DNA from: Candidatus Tayloriibacteriota bacterium
GTDB taxonomy: Bacteria; Patescibacteriota; Minisyncoccia; Phycocordibacterales; PALSA-1337
DNA length: 26,622 bases
Direction: 5' to 3'
Assembly: GCA_025353045.1 (NCBI GenBank)
Contig: JANXRK010000068.1
Location: 1-26,622 of the forward strand
Shown: positions 8,917-17,199 of the stretch, in pieces
How positions within the stretch are numbered: position 1 is the first letter of the stretch
How the letters are laid out: every line of letters begins with the position of its first letter
Notes under the pieces: generated by a model
Seen by the model: only the letters and a program-made list of their open reading frames with translations
Told to the model about the DNA's origin: nothing
Databases searched by the model: none
Made by a program: the position numbers and the translations under genes

Positions 8917-11283
8917 ATGAAGAAATTATTAAAGGTGGGTGGATTGGTGGTGGTTGTAGCGATTTTTATATTTAACGTCGGGGTGAAGGGGGTAGGGGCC
9001 CAGGCCACTCAAACATGTCCTAGAGTATTTGTATACCCGGGTCCTTCGGTAGTCAGTCTTGACCGTTGTGAGATAAATCTAGAGATGGTCGATGGAGCAG
9101 GTAGTGTTGGTTTTTCGGTAACTATGACTGATAGCAATCGAGCAGCGTTTGGAGGCACTGGTTTTGGAGTGTATTCATTAAACGATTTTCCCAGTAGCGG
9201 TTTAACAGCAGACGTAAGTTCAGGGTCATTTGGTGAAAGTTATAAAATAAATTTTAGTCTCAATGATTACGTACTGTCTTCAAATGGCACAGAACCTAAA
9301 GTTTACAGCGGAACAGTAAAGATTATTTTAAATAATGGAGGGGGTATCGTAAATGACCAAATTTTGCCTCTCAAGGTTACTGTTAAAGTATATCCAGCAG
9401 GAACAAAAATTACGCCAATTTCGACTGAGCCTTCTGTTAAGGTGATAAGTCCAAATGGTAGTGAACATTATAATGTAGGTGAAATAATTCCCATTGTTGT
9501 ACAGACTTCGAATCTTCCACCAAGGACAAAAGTCCAGGTATCTTTACTTCAAGGAACTGGTAGTACTTTTCTTAGCGCCCTAAATGATGCGGCGTATGCA
9601 GTTGGTGATACTTGGACATTTAATTATAAAGCTGAAGAAAATAAACAAGTACCACTTAAAGTAAGTGCTGTACTCTGGGGCTCAAGTGAGGTTTATATTA
9701 AAAATTATTCTGATTCTAGTGATGACTATTTCTATATTGGTACTGCAGTTCCAATACCTAAACCTAAAATAACCCTTAAGTCTCCAAATGGGGGAGAAAA
9801 TTGGTCTCAAGAGGATAGTCATACCATTACTTGGACTTCAACCGGAATTGAAAATGGTAACACAATCAGTGTTTCTGTTAACGATGATACTGGTAAGAAA
9901 TGTATTTTACCAGTATGGATTAATCATCCAACCAGTGAAGTTTCTTTTTACCCAAGTCGCACAAGCTGTTCTAAGGGTTCAACTCTGCTAAATCTTAAAG
10001 CTGGAGGAAAGTATAAAGTGGGCCTAGAAGCACGGGTTTACGATGGACCTGAATCACTAGTTCTATATGATGAAAGTGATAATTACTTCACCATTCCACC
10101 ACTTGGAACTCTAACTATTACAAGTCCAAACGGAGGAGAGAAATATAATATTGGTGATCAAGTTTCAGTTAAATGGTCTTCGGTCGGCGGGGACAGTCAA
10201 GAAAAAATAAAATTAGGTATTTATCAAGGTGTTAAAGGTCTTCTTTTCGCTGACATTCCTAATACGGGAAGTTATCAGTGGAATATACCTAAGATAGTTA
10301 GTTCTATAATTCCAGGCGATTCAAAGTCACTAGATCTAACAAGCCAAACTGGACCGGTTTATCGAATACTTATATCTAATGCAAGTAGTACAATAACCGA
10401 CTTAAGTAATGCAACTTTCTCTATTTTAGCAAACGGCACAACTACTCCGCCAGGAATAGTTCCTTGTTTTAACTTCACAAAAGAATTGAAAACGGGTAGT
10501 ACAGATAGTAACGGTTCAAAAGATGTTGCTAACTTGCAATCTTATTTAGGTATGCCATCCTCTGGTTACTTTGGAGATAATACATACAAAACTCTAATCC
10601 AATATCAAAAGAAAAATCGCCTAGAGGATACCGGTGTTCTCGACTACAACACCAGAGCACAGATCAATGGATCTTGTCCTGCTGCCAAGAAAGCTGTCAG
10701 TGTTTCTGGTCTAACGAGTATCGTCACTCCAATCTCAGGAGGACAATATGGAAATATTATTGGTGCAGGTATTACATTCAAGTTCACTGTTCATAACACA
10801 GGAAACTCTGACGTCTACATCAGTAAGGTTCCAGCAACAGCATTGGCAACAAGTACATCAGGATCAGTAGGATCACCTGCAGCAGGTTCATCTACTTTGA
10901 CTTACGTACAGGCTGACCAAGATACATACGCACAGGATACAGGAACAGCTCCTACTTCAGGTGCATATGTAGTTCTAGCTGGCGTATCTCGAACATTCAC
11001 TTACACAGGAGTACTTTATAATACAAATGGCACAAATGGTAACCGAGTATTTAGAATTACCCAAATCAATTATGGTAAAACAGCTGCAAACCCAACAGGG
11101 CAAAGTATTACTTCTGGTCTAGTAAATCTCACAGTGGTTCAGAACCTCGTAGGTCAATCAAATTCTCCACGACCACAATCTATTCCGATTTATACTCCTC
11201 CAGCAAGTATTCAAGCACCAAAAACTACACAACAAAACCTCACTTCAGCTGTCTTTGACTGGTTCCTTTCGTTTTTCCGATAG
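8917..11283 (+). CDS. Secreted wall-binding surface protein with PNGGE repeats and DWF tail
   Basis: This 788-residue protein starts at ATG 8917, because this places a classic signal peptide (MKKLLK, hydrophobic core, AQA cleavage at about 30) at the N-terminus. A longer in-frame version from 8857 would translate the tandem repeat and is unlikely. Three Ig-like modules begin with SPNG[GS]E-type motifs near residues 178, 289 and 402, resembling the Ser-Thr-rich Kre9/Knh1-type family. A Cys-bounded peptidoglycan-binding module covers about 517-588. A further Ig-like domain (about 600-740), a Pro/Gln-rich linker and the tail AVFDWFLSFFR follow. It is probably co-transcribed with the next gene, 19 bases downstream. 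A cell-wall attachment role is inferred. Confidence 0.92.
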   Translation: MKKLLKVGGLVVVVAIFIFNVGVKGVGAQATQTCPRVFVYPGPSVVSLDRCEINLEMVDGAGSVGFSVTMTDSNRAAFGGTGFGVYSLNDFPSSGLTADVSSGSFGESYKINFSLNDYVLSSNGTEPKVYSGTVKIILNNGGGIVNDQILPLKVTVKVYPAGTKITPISTEPSVKVISPNGSEHYNVGEIIPIVVQTSNLPPRTKVQVSLLQGTGSTFLSALNDAAYAVGDTWTFNYKAEENKQVPLKVSAVLWGSSEVYIKNYSDSSDDYFYIGTAVPIPKPKITLKSPNGGENWSQEDSHTITWTSTGIENGNTISVSVNDDTGKKCILPVWINHPTSEVSFYPSRTSCSKGSTLLNLKAGGKYKVGLEARVYDGPESLVLYDESDNYFTIPPLGTLTITSPNGGEKYNIGDQVSVKWSSVGGDSQEKIKLGIYQGVKGLLFADIPNTGSYQWNIPKIVSSIIPGDSKSLDLTSQTGPVYRILISNASSTITDLSNATFSILANGTTTPPGIVPCFNFTKELKTGSTDSNGSKDVANLQSYLGMPSSGYFGDNTYKTLIQYQKKNRLEDTGVLDYNTRAQINGSCPAAKKAVSVSGLTSIVTPISGGQYGNIIGAGITFKFTVHNTGNSDVYISKVPATALATSTSGSVGSPAAGSSTLTYVQADQDTYAQDTGTAPTSGAYVVLAGVSRTFTYTGVLYNTNGTNGNRVFRITQINYGKTAANPTGQSITSGLVNLTVVQNLVGQSNSPRPQSIPIYTPPASIQAPKTTQQNLTSAVFDWFLSFFR
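11248..11280 (+). other. C-terminal DWF tail, copy 3
   Basis: Encodes AVFDWFLSFFR up to the stop codon; the terminal basic residue is Arg here rather than Lys. It follows a Pro/Gln/Thr-rich linker instead of an IPT domain. Confidence 0.7.
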
Positions 11284-11302
11284 ATAGTTAAAAACTTATT
11301 AT

Positions 11303-12361
11303 ATGAATTCGTTTCTTTCTATTATTGTATTAATATCTGCAATATTTACGACAAATTCATCCAATCAAGCGGTGGCTGTGAAAGCACCTCCGCCTATGGT
11401 TGTTTCTACTGTGGTAAACGTAGCTCCGATCGTATCTGCTGGATCTGATCAAACAATTAAACTTCCAAACCCAGTCACTTTGAATGGTACCGTTTCCGAC
11501 GATGGTTTACCTGGTGGACAAACTATAACTTATCTATGGACATTACTAAGTACTGTAGGAACATCTACGGCAGCGATTTCTTGTTCAACTTGTCTATCTA
11601 CGTCAGTCAATTTTACTGGCCCAGGTGCTTTTAAATTTCTTTTGACAGCTTCAGACACTCTCTTGTTAGGGACAAGTACGGTTACCGTGACCGTGAGTCC
11701 GGCTGATCCACCAAAAAATCTTACACCTTTAGTATCTGCTGGTGCAGATAGAGTTCTAAAATGGCCGGAGCATAGTGTATCATTGTATGGATCTGCAAAT
11801 GATGATCATTTACCAGTCGGTTCTCATCTAACGTATCTTTGGACTGCAGATGGCTCAAATCCAGCAACTACAACTATGAACTGCACAACATGCACTACAG
11901 TCAATCTTAATTTCTACCAGATTGGTAGATATAAATTCTATCTAAGCGTTTCTGATGGGGAATTAAATAATTCTGCCTTTGCTATTGTTCAAGTCGACCC
12001 TGAGGATCAGGTGCAAGATCCTATTCCACATTTTGAAATTCCAGATGTATATCAGTATTCTCCTAGTCCAATATTTAGTCCTCCACAACCTGTGTATATT
12101 CCAGAACCAGTAGTAGAACAAGTACCCATATATATCGCCCCTCGATCAATATTTCCTAAAAAAAAGATATCAACCCAAACAAGAGCACAGACGATACGAA
12201 AAAATCTTAAGTCATATGCGGGAAATCTTCTCCCTTCGATTCCTTCTAAGACAAGTGTAAAAGTAGAAAACAAAACTGCTATGAAAGTTATTCAAGATGG
12301 AACAGTAAATATTTTTAACCGTATCTTAAATGGAGTAGAGAGTCTTGTGGCACCGAAATAA
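11303..12361 (+). CDS. Secreted protein with two PKD/REJ-like domains
   Basis: This 352-residue protein has a signal peptide (about 1-25) and two homologous PKD/K319L-like beta-sandwich domains (about 42-135 and 143-232). Each opens with SAG[SA]D and contains YLWT. Each also carries a CxxC (SCSTC and NCTTC) in the same place, probably a small disulfide. A Pro-rich stretch (about 238-275) and a basic segment (about 280-315) follow. The C-terminus is amphipathic and lacks the DWF tail of its neighbours. The gene starts 19 bases after the previous stop with no evident promoter or Shine-Dalgarno sequence, so co-transcription is likely. It may be a partner or minor subunit of the same surface structure; this is inference. 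Confidence 0.88.
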   Translation: MNSFLSIIVLISAIFTTNSSNQAVAVKAPPPMVVSTVVNVAPIVSAGSDQTIKLPNPVTLNGTVSDDGLPGGQTITYLWTLLSTVGTSTAAISCSTCLSTSVNFTGPGAFKFLLTASDTLLLGTSTVTVTVSPADPPKNLTPLVSAGADRVLKWPEHSVSLYGSANDDHLPVGSHLTYLWTADGSNPATTTMNCTTCTTVNLNFYQIGRYKFYLSVSDGELNNSAFAIVQVDPEDQVQDPIPHFEIPDVYQYSPSPIFSPPQPVYIPEPVVEQVPIYIAPRSIFPKKKISTQTRAQTIRKNLKSYAGNLLPSIPSKTSVKVENKTAMKVIQDGTVNIFNRILNGVESLVAPK

Positions 12362-12368
12362 ATCCTGG

Positions 12369-12398
12369 TTGACTTCAAAAGGAGTCCTATGTTACTAT
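12369..12398 (+). promoter_or_regulatory. Strong promoter of tuf and the S10 operon
   Basis: TTGACT (12369-12374), an 18-base spacer and TACTAT (12393-12398), preceded by an extended TGT, form the best plus-strand promoter in this area. The predicted start is near 12405, about 83 bases before tuf. It uses the same layout as the promoter at 20001. Confidence 0.7.
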
Positions 12399-12401
12399 AG
12401 C

Positions 12402-12487
12402 GAGTACGCGTTTTTGCGTTGGTGTTTCTGCTACTCTTAGTATGTGGTATTTAGTAGGTTTTTTATTAATATTATTTTTATATAATT
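12402..12487 (+). promoter_or_regulatory. Structured 5' leader of tuf
   Basis: After the predicted start, GAGTA (12402-12406) can pair with TACTC (12432-12436). Inside or in competition, ACGC (12406-12409) can pair with GCGT (12416-12419). The rest is U-rich up to the ATG, with no Shine-Dalgarno sequence. Such a leader could control EF-Tu output, but no known motif is recognised. Confidence 0.35.
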
Positions 12488-13678
12488 ATGGCAACAGCAG
12501 ATTTCAATCGTACAAAGCCTCACGTAAACGTGGGAACAATTGGTCACGTGGATCACGGAAAGACCACTCTTACTACTTCTATTCTTGCTGTACAGGCAAA
12601 GGATGGTTTGGCACAGATAAAAGCATATGCTGATATTGCGAAGGGAGGAACAGTTCGAGACGCTACAAAGGTCGTCACTATTTCACTTGCTCACGTAGAA
12701 TACGAATCTGATGCACGACACTATGCTCATATTGACGCTCCAGGTCACGCTGACTATATAAAGAACATGATCACCGGTGCGGCACAGATGGACGGTGCTA
12801 TCCTTGTGGTATCTGCTCTTGACGGTGTTATGCCACAAACACGAGAACACATTCTTCTTGCAAAGCAGGTCGGTGTGCCTCAGATCGTAGTTTTCCTTAA
12901 CAAGTGCGACATGGTTGCTGAAGCTGACCTTCTTGATCTTGTTGAAGAAGAAGTTAGAGATCTTCTTACAAAGAATGGCTTTGATGGAAAGGGAGCTCCA
13001 GTTATTCGAGGCTCAGCTCTCAAGGCACTTGAAGGTGACCCAGCTTGGACAATAAAGATCAAAGACCTTATGAAGGCTCTCGATACTTATATTCCTATGC
13101 CAATTCGAGAAATTGATAAACCTTTCCTTATGCCCATAGAAGACATTTTCTCAATCGAAGGACGAGGTACTGTAGTTACAGGACGAGTAGAACGAGGGAC
13201 TTTGAATCTTAACGATGAAGTTGAAATTATTGGTTTCAAGGATACATCAAAGACAGTAGTTACTGGTATCGAAATGTTCAATAAGTCTTTGAAGCAAGCT
13301 CTTGCTGGAGACAATGCCGGACTTCTACTCCGAGGTACTGGAAAAGATGATGTTACTCGAGGTATGGTTCTTGCAAAAACTGGCTCAGTAAAGCCACACA
13401 CAGAATTTGACTCAGAAGTTTACATCCTCAAAAAAGAAGAGGGAGGACGACACACACCATTCTTTACAGGATACAAGCCTCAGTTCTATATTCGAACAAC
13501 AGACGTGACTGGAGAGGTAACACTAGCGGCTGGAGTAGAAATGGTTATGCCAGGAGATACAGTTACATTCAAAGTTAAGCTTGTAGCACCAGTTGCTCTT
13601 GAAGATAAAATGCGATTCGCTATTCGAGAAGGAGGAAAGACAGTAGGTGCAGGTGTTGTAACAAAGATAACAGTATAA
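12488..13678 (+). CDS. tuf: Elongation factor Tu with divergent switch I
   Basis: EF-Tu carries aminoacyl-tRNA to the ribosome as a GTP complex. The 396-residue length is normal. The P-loop GHVDHGKT (residues 19-26), DxPGH (83-87) and NKCD are present, and domains 2 and 3 look intact. The effector region is unusual: where nearly all bacteria have EEKARGITINTSHVEYE, this protein has VRDATKVVTISLAHVEYE (56-73). The Mg-binding Thr is kept (T64) but Arg and Gly of RGITI are lost, and DCPGH is DAPGH. Arginine is CGA in 14 of 16 cases, fitting high expression. The gene leads the S10 run and is separated from fusA by the surface-protein block. Confidence 0.97.
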   Translation: MATADFNRTKPHVNVGTIGHVDHGKTTLTTSILAVQAKDGLAQIKAYADIAKGGTVRDATKVVTISLAHVEYESDARHYAHIDAPGHADYIKNMITGAAQMDGAILVVSALDGVMPQTREHILLAKQVGVPQIVVFLNKCDMVAEADLLDLVEEEVRDLLTKNGFDGKGAPVIRGSALKALEGDPAWTIKIKDLMKALDTYIPMPIREIDKPFLMPIEDIFSIEGRGTVVTGRVERGTLNLNDEVEIIGFKDTSKTVVTGIEMFNKSLKQALAGDNAGLLLRGTGKDDVTRGMVLAKTGSVKPHTEFDSEVYILKKEEGGRHTPFFTGYKPQFYIRTTDVTGEVTLAAGVEMVMPGDTVTFKVKLVAPVALEDKMRFAIREGGKTVGAGVVTKITV

Positions 13679-13701
13679 TATCAACTAAATAATATACTCA
13701 C

Positions 13702-14076
13702 ATGGCAACATCTGTTAAAGAAAAGAAAGTATCAAAGCCTAAAGCGGTAAAGGCGGCTCAAGGAGAGGAAGTTACAAAACTTCGAATCCGTGTTCGTGCT
13801 TATGAACATAAGATTCTTGATGCTTCTTTGAAACAGATTATGGATACTGCCATTCGTTACGATGTTCAGTTTTTTGGCCCTATTCCACTTCCTACAGAGA
13901 TAAAAAAGTACACGGTAAACCGTGCATCTTTTGTTTTTAAAAACGCTCGAGAACAATTCGAAATGCGAGTGCATAAGCGATTGATCGACATTTTGAATCC
14001 AAATCAAAAGATTATTGAAGCTCTTACTAACCTCAATCTTCCATCCGGTGTAAATATCGATGTGAAAATGATGTAA
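13702..14076 (+). CDS. rpsJ: 30S ribosomal protein S10
   Basis: S10 sits in the 30S head and also serves in NusB/E antitermination. The core from about residue 25 (KLRIRVRAYEHKILD) to the end is typical, including the FFGPIPLPTEIKKYTV loop. At 124 residues it is about 20 longer than usual because of a Lys-rich N-terminal extension. It starts 23 bases after tuf with no Shine-Dalgarno sequence and is probably co-transcribed with it. Confidence 0.97.
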   Translation: MATSVKEKKVSKPKAVKAAQGEEVTKLRIRVRAYEHKILDASLKQIMDTAIRYDVQFFGPIPLPTEIKKYTVNRASFVFKNAREQFEMRVHKRLIDILNPNQKIIEALTNLNLPSGVNIDVKMM

Positions 14077-14103
14077 TTATCCAGCCGAACTTAAAACACT
14101 GAA

Positions 14104-14658
14104 ATGAAATTCATACTTGGACGAAAATTAAATATGTCTCAAATCTTCGACAAAGAAGGTTTAGTTCAGCCTGTAACTCTCGTAGAAGCAGTTCCAATGA
14201 CAGTTAGTCAAGTAAAGACAAAAGAAATAGATGGATATACTTCAGTTCAAGTTTCTTCTAAGAAAGCTAAAAAAGAGACAAAGAAAGAATTTCGAATCGA
14301 TGCTCCAACTCATAAGGTAGGGGATACTATAGATCTCAGTCAATTTGTCGCTGGAGATGCTGTCGAAGTCAGTGCAATTTCAAAAGGAAAAGGATTCCAA
14401 GGTGTAGTTAAAAGACATGGTTTCGGAGGAGGTCCACGATCTCATGGACAGAAGCACTCTGAACGAGAACCCGGTTCTATCGGAGGAGGACTTCGAAACA
14501 AAGTGCCAAAGAAGATGAGAATGGCCGGCCGAATGGGTGGAGATCGAATCACCGTGAAGAATCTTAGGGTCGTTCACATTGACTTGGGAACAAATACTCT
14601 ATATATTTCAGGAGCTGTCCCAGGACGAAGAGGAACTCTCGTAGAGGTCACTGGCTAG
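14104..14658 (+). CDS. rplC: 50S ribosomal protein L3
   Basis: L3 binds 23S rRNA and reaches the peptidyl-transferase area. The signature region GFQGVVKRHGFGGGP and the following SHGQKH are present around residues 97-118, with RMAGRMGG further on. The protein is 184 residues, about 25 shorter than E. coli L3, with the reduction in the N-terminal half and internal loops. ATG 14104 gives the normal MKFILGRK start. Confidence 0.97.
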   Translation: MKFILGRKLNMSQIFDKEGLVQPVTLVEAVPMTVSQVKTKEIDGYTSVQVSSKKAKKETKKEFRIDAPTHKVGDTIDLSQFVAGDAVEVSAISKGKGFQGVVKRHGFGGGPRSHGQKHSEREPGSIGGGLRNKVPKKMRMAGRMGGDRITVKNLRVVHIDLGTNTLYISGAVPGRRGTLVEVTG

Positions 14659-14675
14659 TAAATTATTTTAAAAAA

Positions 14676-15320
14676 ATGGAAACAATCGTATACAACCAAA
14701 GTGGAAAAGAAGCTGGAAAGATCAAACTTCCTGAGGCGATCTTTGGACTATCTTGGAATGCTGATTTGGTACACCAGGTTGTTGTTTCTATGAATTCATC
14801 TGCCAGACACTCTATTGCTAATACAAAAACTCGAGGTGAGGTAAGTGGAGGAGGTAAGAAACCTTGGCAACAGAAGGGTACAGGACGAGCACGACACGGA
14901 TCTACACGTTCTCCTATCTGGGTTGGTGGAGGTATTGCACACGGACCACGAGCTGATAAAAACTACGATCGTAAAATAAATAAGAAGGCTAAAGCGAAGG
15001 CACTTTATACTATTCTTTCTAAGAAATTCAAAGATGGTGAAGTGCTTTTTGTTGACTCACTTTCATTTGCAACTCCAAAAGCTTCGGAAGCAAAAAATAC
15101 TTTGATAGCTTTCTCAAAGATCAAAGGTTTCGAGAAATTTGCTACAAAGCCAAAGAACGTTGCTATTTTGAGTGTCGATAAGAAAAACCCAGCGTTGGTA
15201 AAGAGTTTCAAGAACTTTGGAAACCTTGAAGTTGAAGAATTTAGAAATATAAATCCAGTGTCAGTTTTGAATCATAAGTACTTGGTTATTTCTAATCCTA
15301 AAGAACTATTTAAGAACTAA
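14676..15320 (+). CDS. rplD: 50S ribosomal protein L4
   Basis: L4 lines the peptide exit tunnel and in many bacteria also represses the S10 operon. The 214-residue protein has the tunnel-loop signature TKTRGEVSGGGKKPWQQKGT and GRARHGSTRSP around residues 50-85. The usual C-terminal globular half follows. It lies 17 bases after rplC. No L4-type leader was identified upstream of the operon. Confidence 0.97.
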   Translation: METIVYNQSGKEAGKIKLPEAIFGLSWNADLVHQVVVSMNSSARHSIANTKTRGEVSGGGKKPWQQKGTGRARHGSTRSPIWVGGGIAHGPRADKNYDRKINKKAKAKALYTILSKKFKDGEVLFVDSLSFATPKASEAKNTLIAFSKIKGFEKFATKPKNVAILSVDKKNPALVKSFKNFGNLEVEEFRNINPVSVLNHKYLVISNPKELFKN

Positions 15321-15321
15321 T

Positions 15322-15591
15322 ATGAATACTATTATCCGACCACGAATTACAGAGAAGGCAGGAATTATGAACGAGGCTCTTAACGTCTACACTTTTGAAG
15401 TGGCTTTGGATTCGACAAAAGATACTGTTTCAAGAGAAATCAAGAATCTTTACAAGGTTACTCCTACAAAAGTTAGAATCGTCAATCTTCCAGCTCGCGC
15501 TGTGATTGTTCGAGGAAGAAAAGGAAGACAAAGTGCAGTAAAGAAGGCATTTGTCTATCTCAAAAAGGGAGATAAGATAAATCTTGCATAA
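15322..15591 (+). CDS. rplW: 50S ribosomal protein L23
   Basis: L23 sits at the tunnel exit and docks trigger factor and SRP. The 89-residue product shows the family opening IIRPRITEKAG and the later YKVTPTKVRIVNLPAR. It starts one base after the rplD stop and is slightly shorter than the E. coli protein (100). Confidence 0.96.
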   Translation: MNTIIRPRITEKAGIMNEALNVYTFEVALDSTKDTVSREIKNLYKVTPTKVRIVNLPARAVIVRGRKGRQSAVKKAFVYLKKGDKINLA

Positions 15592-15609
15592 AGTATTTAA
15601 ATAAAATAT

Positions 15610-16467
15610 ATGAAAAGCTACGGACCACATACACCATCACGACGACACATGACAACGATTCCATATCGTAACTATATTACTGCCTCAGAGCCTCACAAAG
15701 CTCTTACAAAGGGTATGAAGCGAGACATGGGACGAAATGCTTTTGGTCGTATCACTGTTCGACACAAGGGAGGAGGAAATAAAAAGCTCTATCGAATGGT
15801 TGATTTTGCATATAATAAAAAAAATGTTCCAGCTAAGATCACAACTATCGAATACGATCCATTTAGAACAGGATTCATTGCTCTTGTAACATACGCTGAT
15901 GGAGAAAAGAGATACGTTCTTGTTCCAAAGTCTATGAAAGTTGGAGACAAGTTTATTGTTTCTGAAACAGCTCCTGTAGAAACAGGAAACCGACTTCCTT
16001 TGAGTAAAATCCCAGTAGGTACTTTTGTGTACAATATAGAAATCAAACCTCAGGGTGGATCAAAGCTTGTTCGATCAGCTGGATCATTTGCACAAGTAAT
16101 CGCTAATGATGCTGGATATACACACATCAAACTTCCTTCAACAGAAATTCGAAAAGTTCACGACAATGCGTGGGCAACTATCGGAACTGTTTCAAACGAT
16201 GAAAATAGACTTGTAAATATCGGGAAAGCCGGACGAAATCGATGGTTGGGAATCAGACCAACAGTTCGAGGATCTGCTCAGAACCCTGTAGATCACCCAT
16301 ACGGAGGAGGAGAACAACGAACAGGTCGAGGGCTTCGACGTCTTAAGACTAGATGGGGTAAGCCAGCTGGAAAAGGTCAAAAGACACGAACACCAAAGAA
16401 ATACTCAAACGTTTTTGTTGTATCACGTCGACGAGTTGGCAAGAACAAGAACGGTGTGTTAGTATAA
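15610..16467 (+). CDS. rplB: 50S ribosomal protein L2
   Basis: L2 is needed for subunit joining and peptidyl transfer. The 285-residue protein contains the RNA-binding GRNAFGRITVRHKGGG motif near residue 40. The C-terminal conserved block has VRGSAQNPVDHPYGGGE with the essential-type His near residue 219, and a basic tail. Arginine codons are nearly all CGA. No Shine-Dalgarno sequence; the ATG is preceded by AAATAAAATAT. Confidence 0.98.
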   Translation: MKSYGPHTPSRRHMTTIPYRNYITASEPHKALTKGMKRDMGRNAFGRITVRHKGGGNKKLYRMVDFAYNKKNVPAKITTIEYDPFRTGFIALVTYADGEKRYVLVPKSMKVGDKFIVSETAPVETGNRLPLSKIPVGTFVYNIEIKPQGGSKLVRSAGSFAQVIANDAGYTHIKLPSTEIRKVHDNAWATIGTVSNDENRLVNIGKAGRNRWLGIRPTVRGSAQNPVDHPYGGGEQRTGRGLRRLKTRWGKPAGKGQKTRTPKKYSNVFVVSRRRVGKNKNGVLV

Positions 16468-16476
16468 AAAACTATT

Positions 16477-16824
16477 ATGTCACGATCACTTTATAAAGGA
16501 CCATATGTAGAAGAGCGACTTTTGAAAAAGATCGCAGGAAAGAAACCGGTAGAAACTGGGGTTATTAAGACATGGTACCGACGAAGTCAGATCTCTCCTG
16601 AAATGGTTGGATTTATCTTCGGAGTTTATAATGGTCGACAGCATGTTGAAGTTCTTGTCTCTGAAGAAATGGTGGGTCATCGATTGGGAGAGTTCTCACC
16701 AACTCGAAAATTCATCAGACACGGAGGTAAAATGCAAAAGGAGCTTGAACTTAAGGCTAAGGAAGCTGAAGTTACTGCTGCAAAATCAGCTAAGGAAGCT
16801 GCAGCGGCTCCTGCTAAAAAATAA
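16477..16824 (+). CDS. rpsS: 30S ribosomal protein S19
   Basis: S19 binds the 30S head with S13. The first 90 residues are standard (SRSLYKGPYVEERLL, then GHRLGEFSPTRKF). The 115-residue protein has an extra Ala/Lys/Glu-rich C-terminal tail of about 25 residues. Seven of its eight arginines are CGA. It starts nine bases after rplB. Confidence 0.97.
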   Translation: MSRSLYKGPYVEERLLKKIAGKKPVETGVIKTWYRRSQISPEMVGFIFGVYNGRQHVEVLVSEEMVGHRLGEFSPTRKFIRHGGKMQKELELKAKEAEVTAAKSAKEAAAAPAKK

Positions 16825-16832
16825 TAATATTT

Positions 16833-17198
16833 ATGATTATCGCATCACTTAACAATTATAGGCAGTCTCCACGAAAGGTACGAAGTGTTGCTAACTTGGT
16901 GCGTGGAAAGTCAGTAGAAAGTGCACTTAACACTTTGAGTTTTTTGAGTAAGAAAGCTGCTGATCCTTTGCACGGACTTTTGATGTCTGCTATTGCAAAT
17001 GCAAAGAACAATTTTAATATTGAAAAGGAAGGTCTGATGGTAAAAGAACTTCGAGTTGATGTTGGAGCTATTATGAAACGCCGAATGCCACGAGCACGAG
17101 GAAATTCATATGGAATCAATAAGAGAACAAGTCACATCAAACTTGTTTTGGAAGCGAAGCCGGTAAAAGAAACTAAAGTTAAAAAAGAAAAGAAATAA
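16833..17198 (+). CDS. rplV: 50S ribosomal protein L22
   Basis: L22 contributes the beta-hairpin that narrows the exit tunnel. The family opening NNYRQSPRKVRSVANLVRG and the hairpin region GAIMKRRMPRARG are clear. The 121-residue protein ends in a Lys-rich tail. It begins eight bases after rpsS. Confidence 0.97.
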   Translation: MIIASLNNYRQSPRKVRSVANLVRGKSVESALNTLSFLSKKAADPLHGLLMSAIANAKNNFNIEKEGLMVKELRVDVGAIMKRRMPRARGNSYGINKRTSHIKLVLEAKPVKETKVKKEKK

Positions 17199-17199
17199 T

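Noticed and set aside
4670..11280. Sortase or PEP-CTERM sorting signals on the surface proteins
   Set aside because: No LPxTG-like or PEP motif precedes the tails, and the hydrophobic part is only about ten residues, too short for a standard membrane anchor.
12442..12633. ORF overlapping the tuf start in another frame, with a hydrophobic N-terminus
   Set aside because: The hydrophobic part comes from the U-rich leader and the rest is tuf read out of frame, giving a Cys/Ser/Lys-rich sequence with no protein-like pattern.
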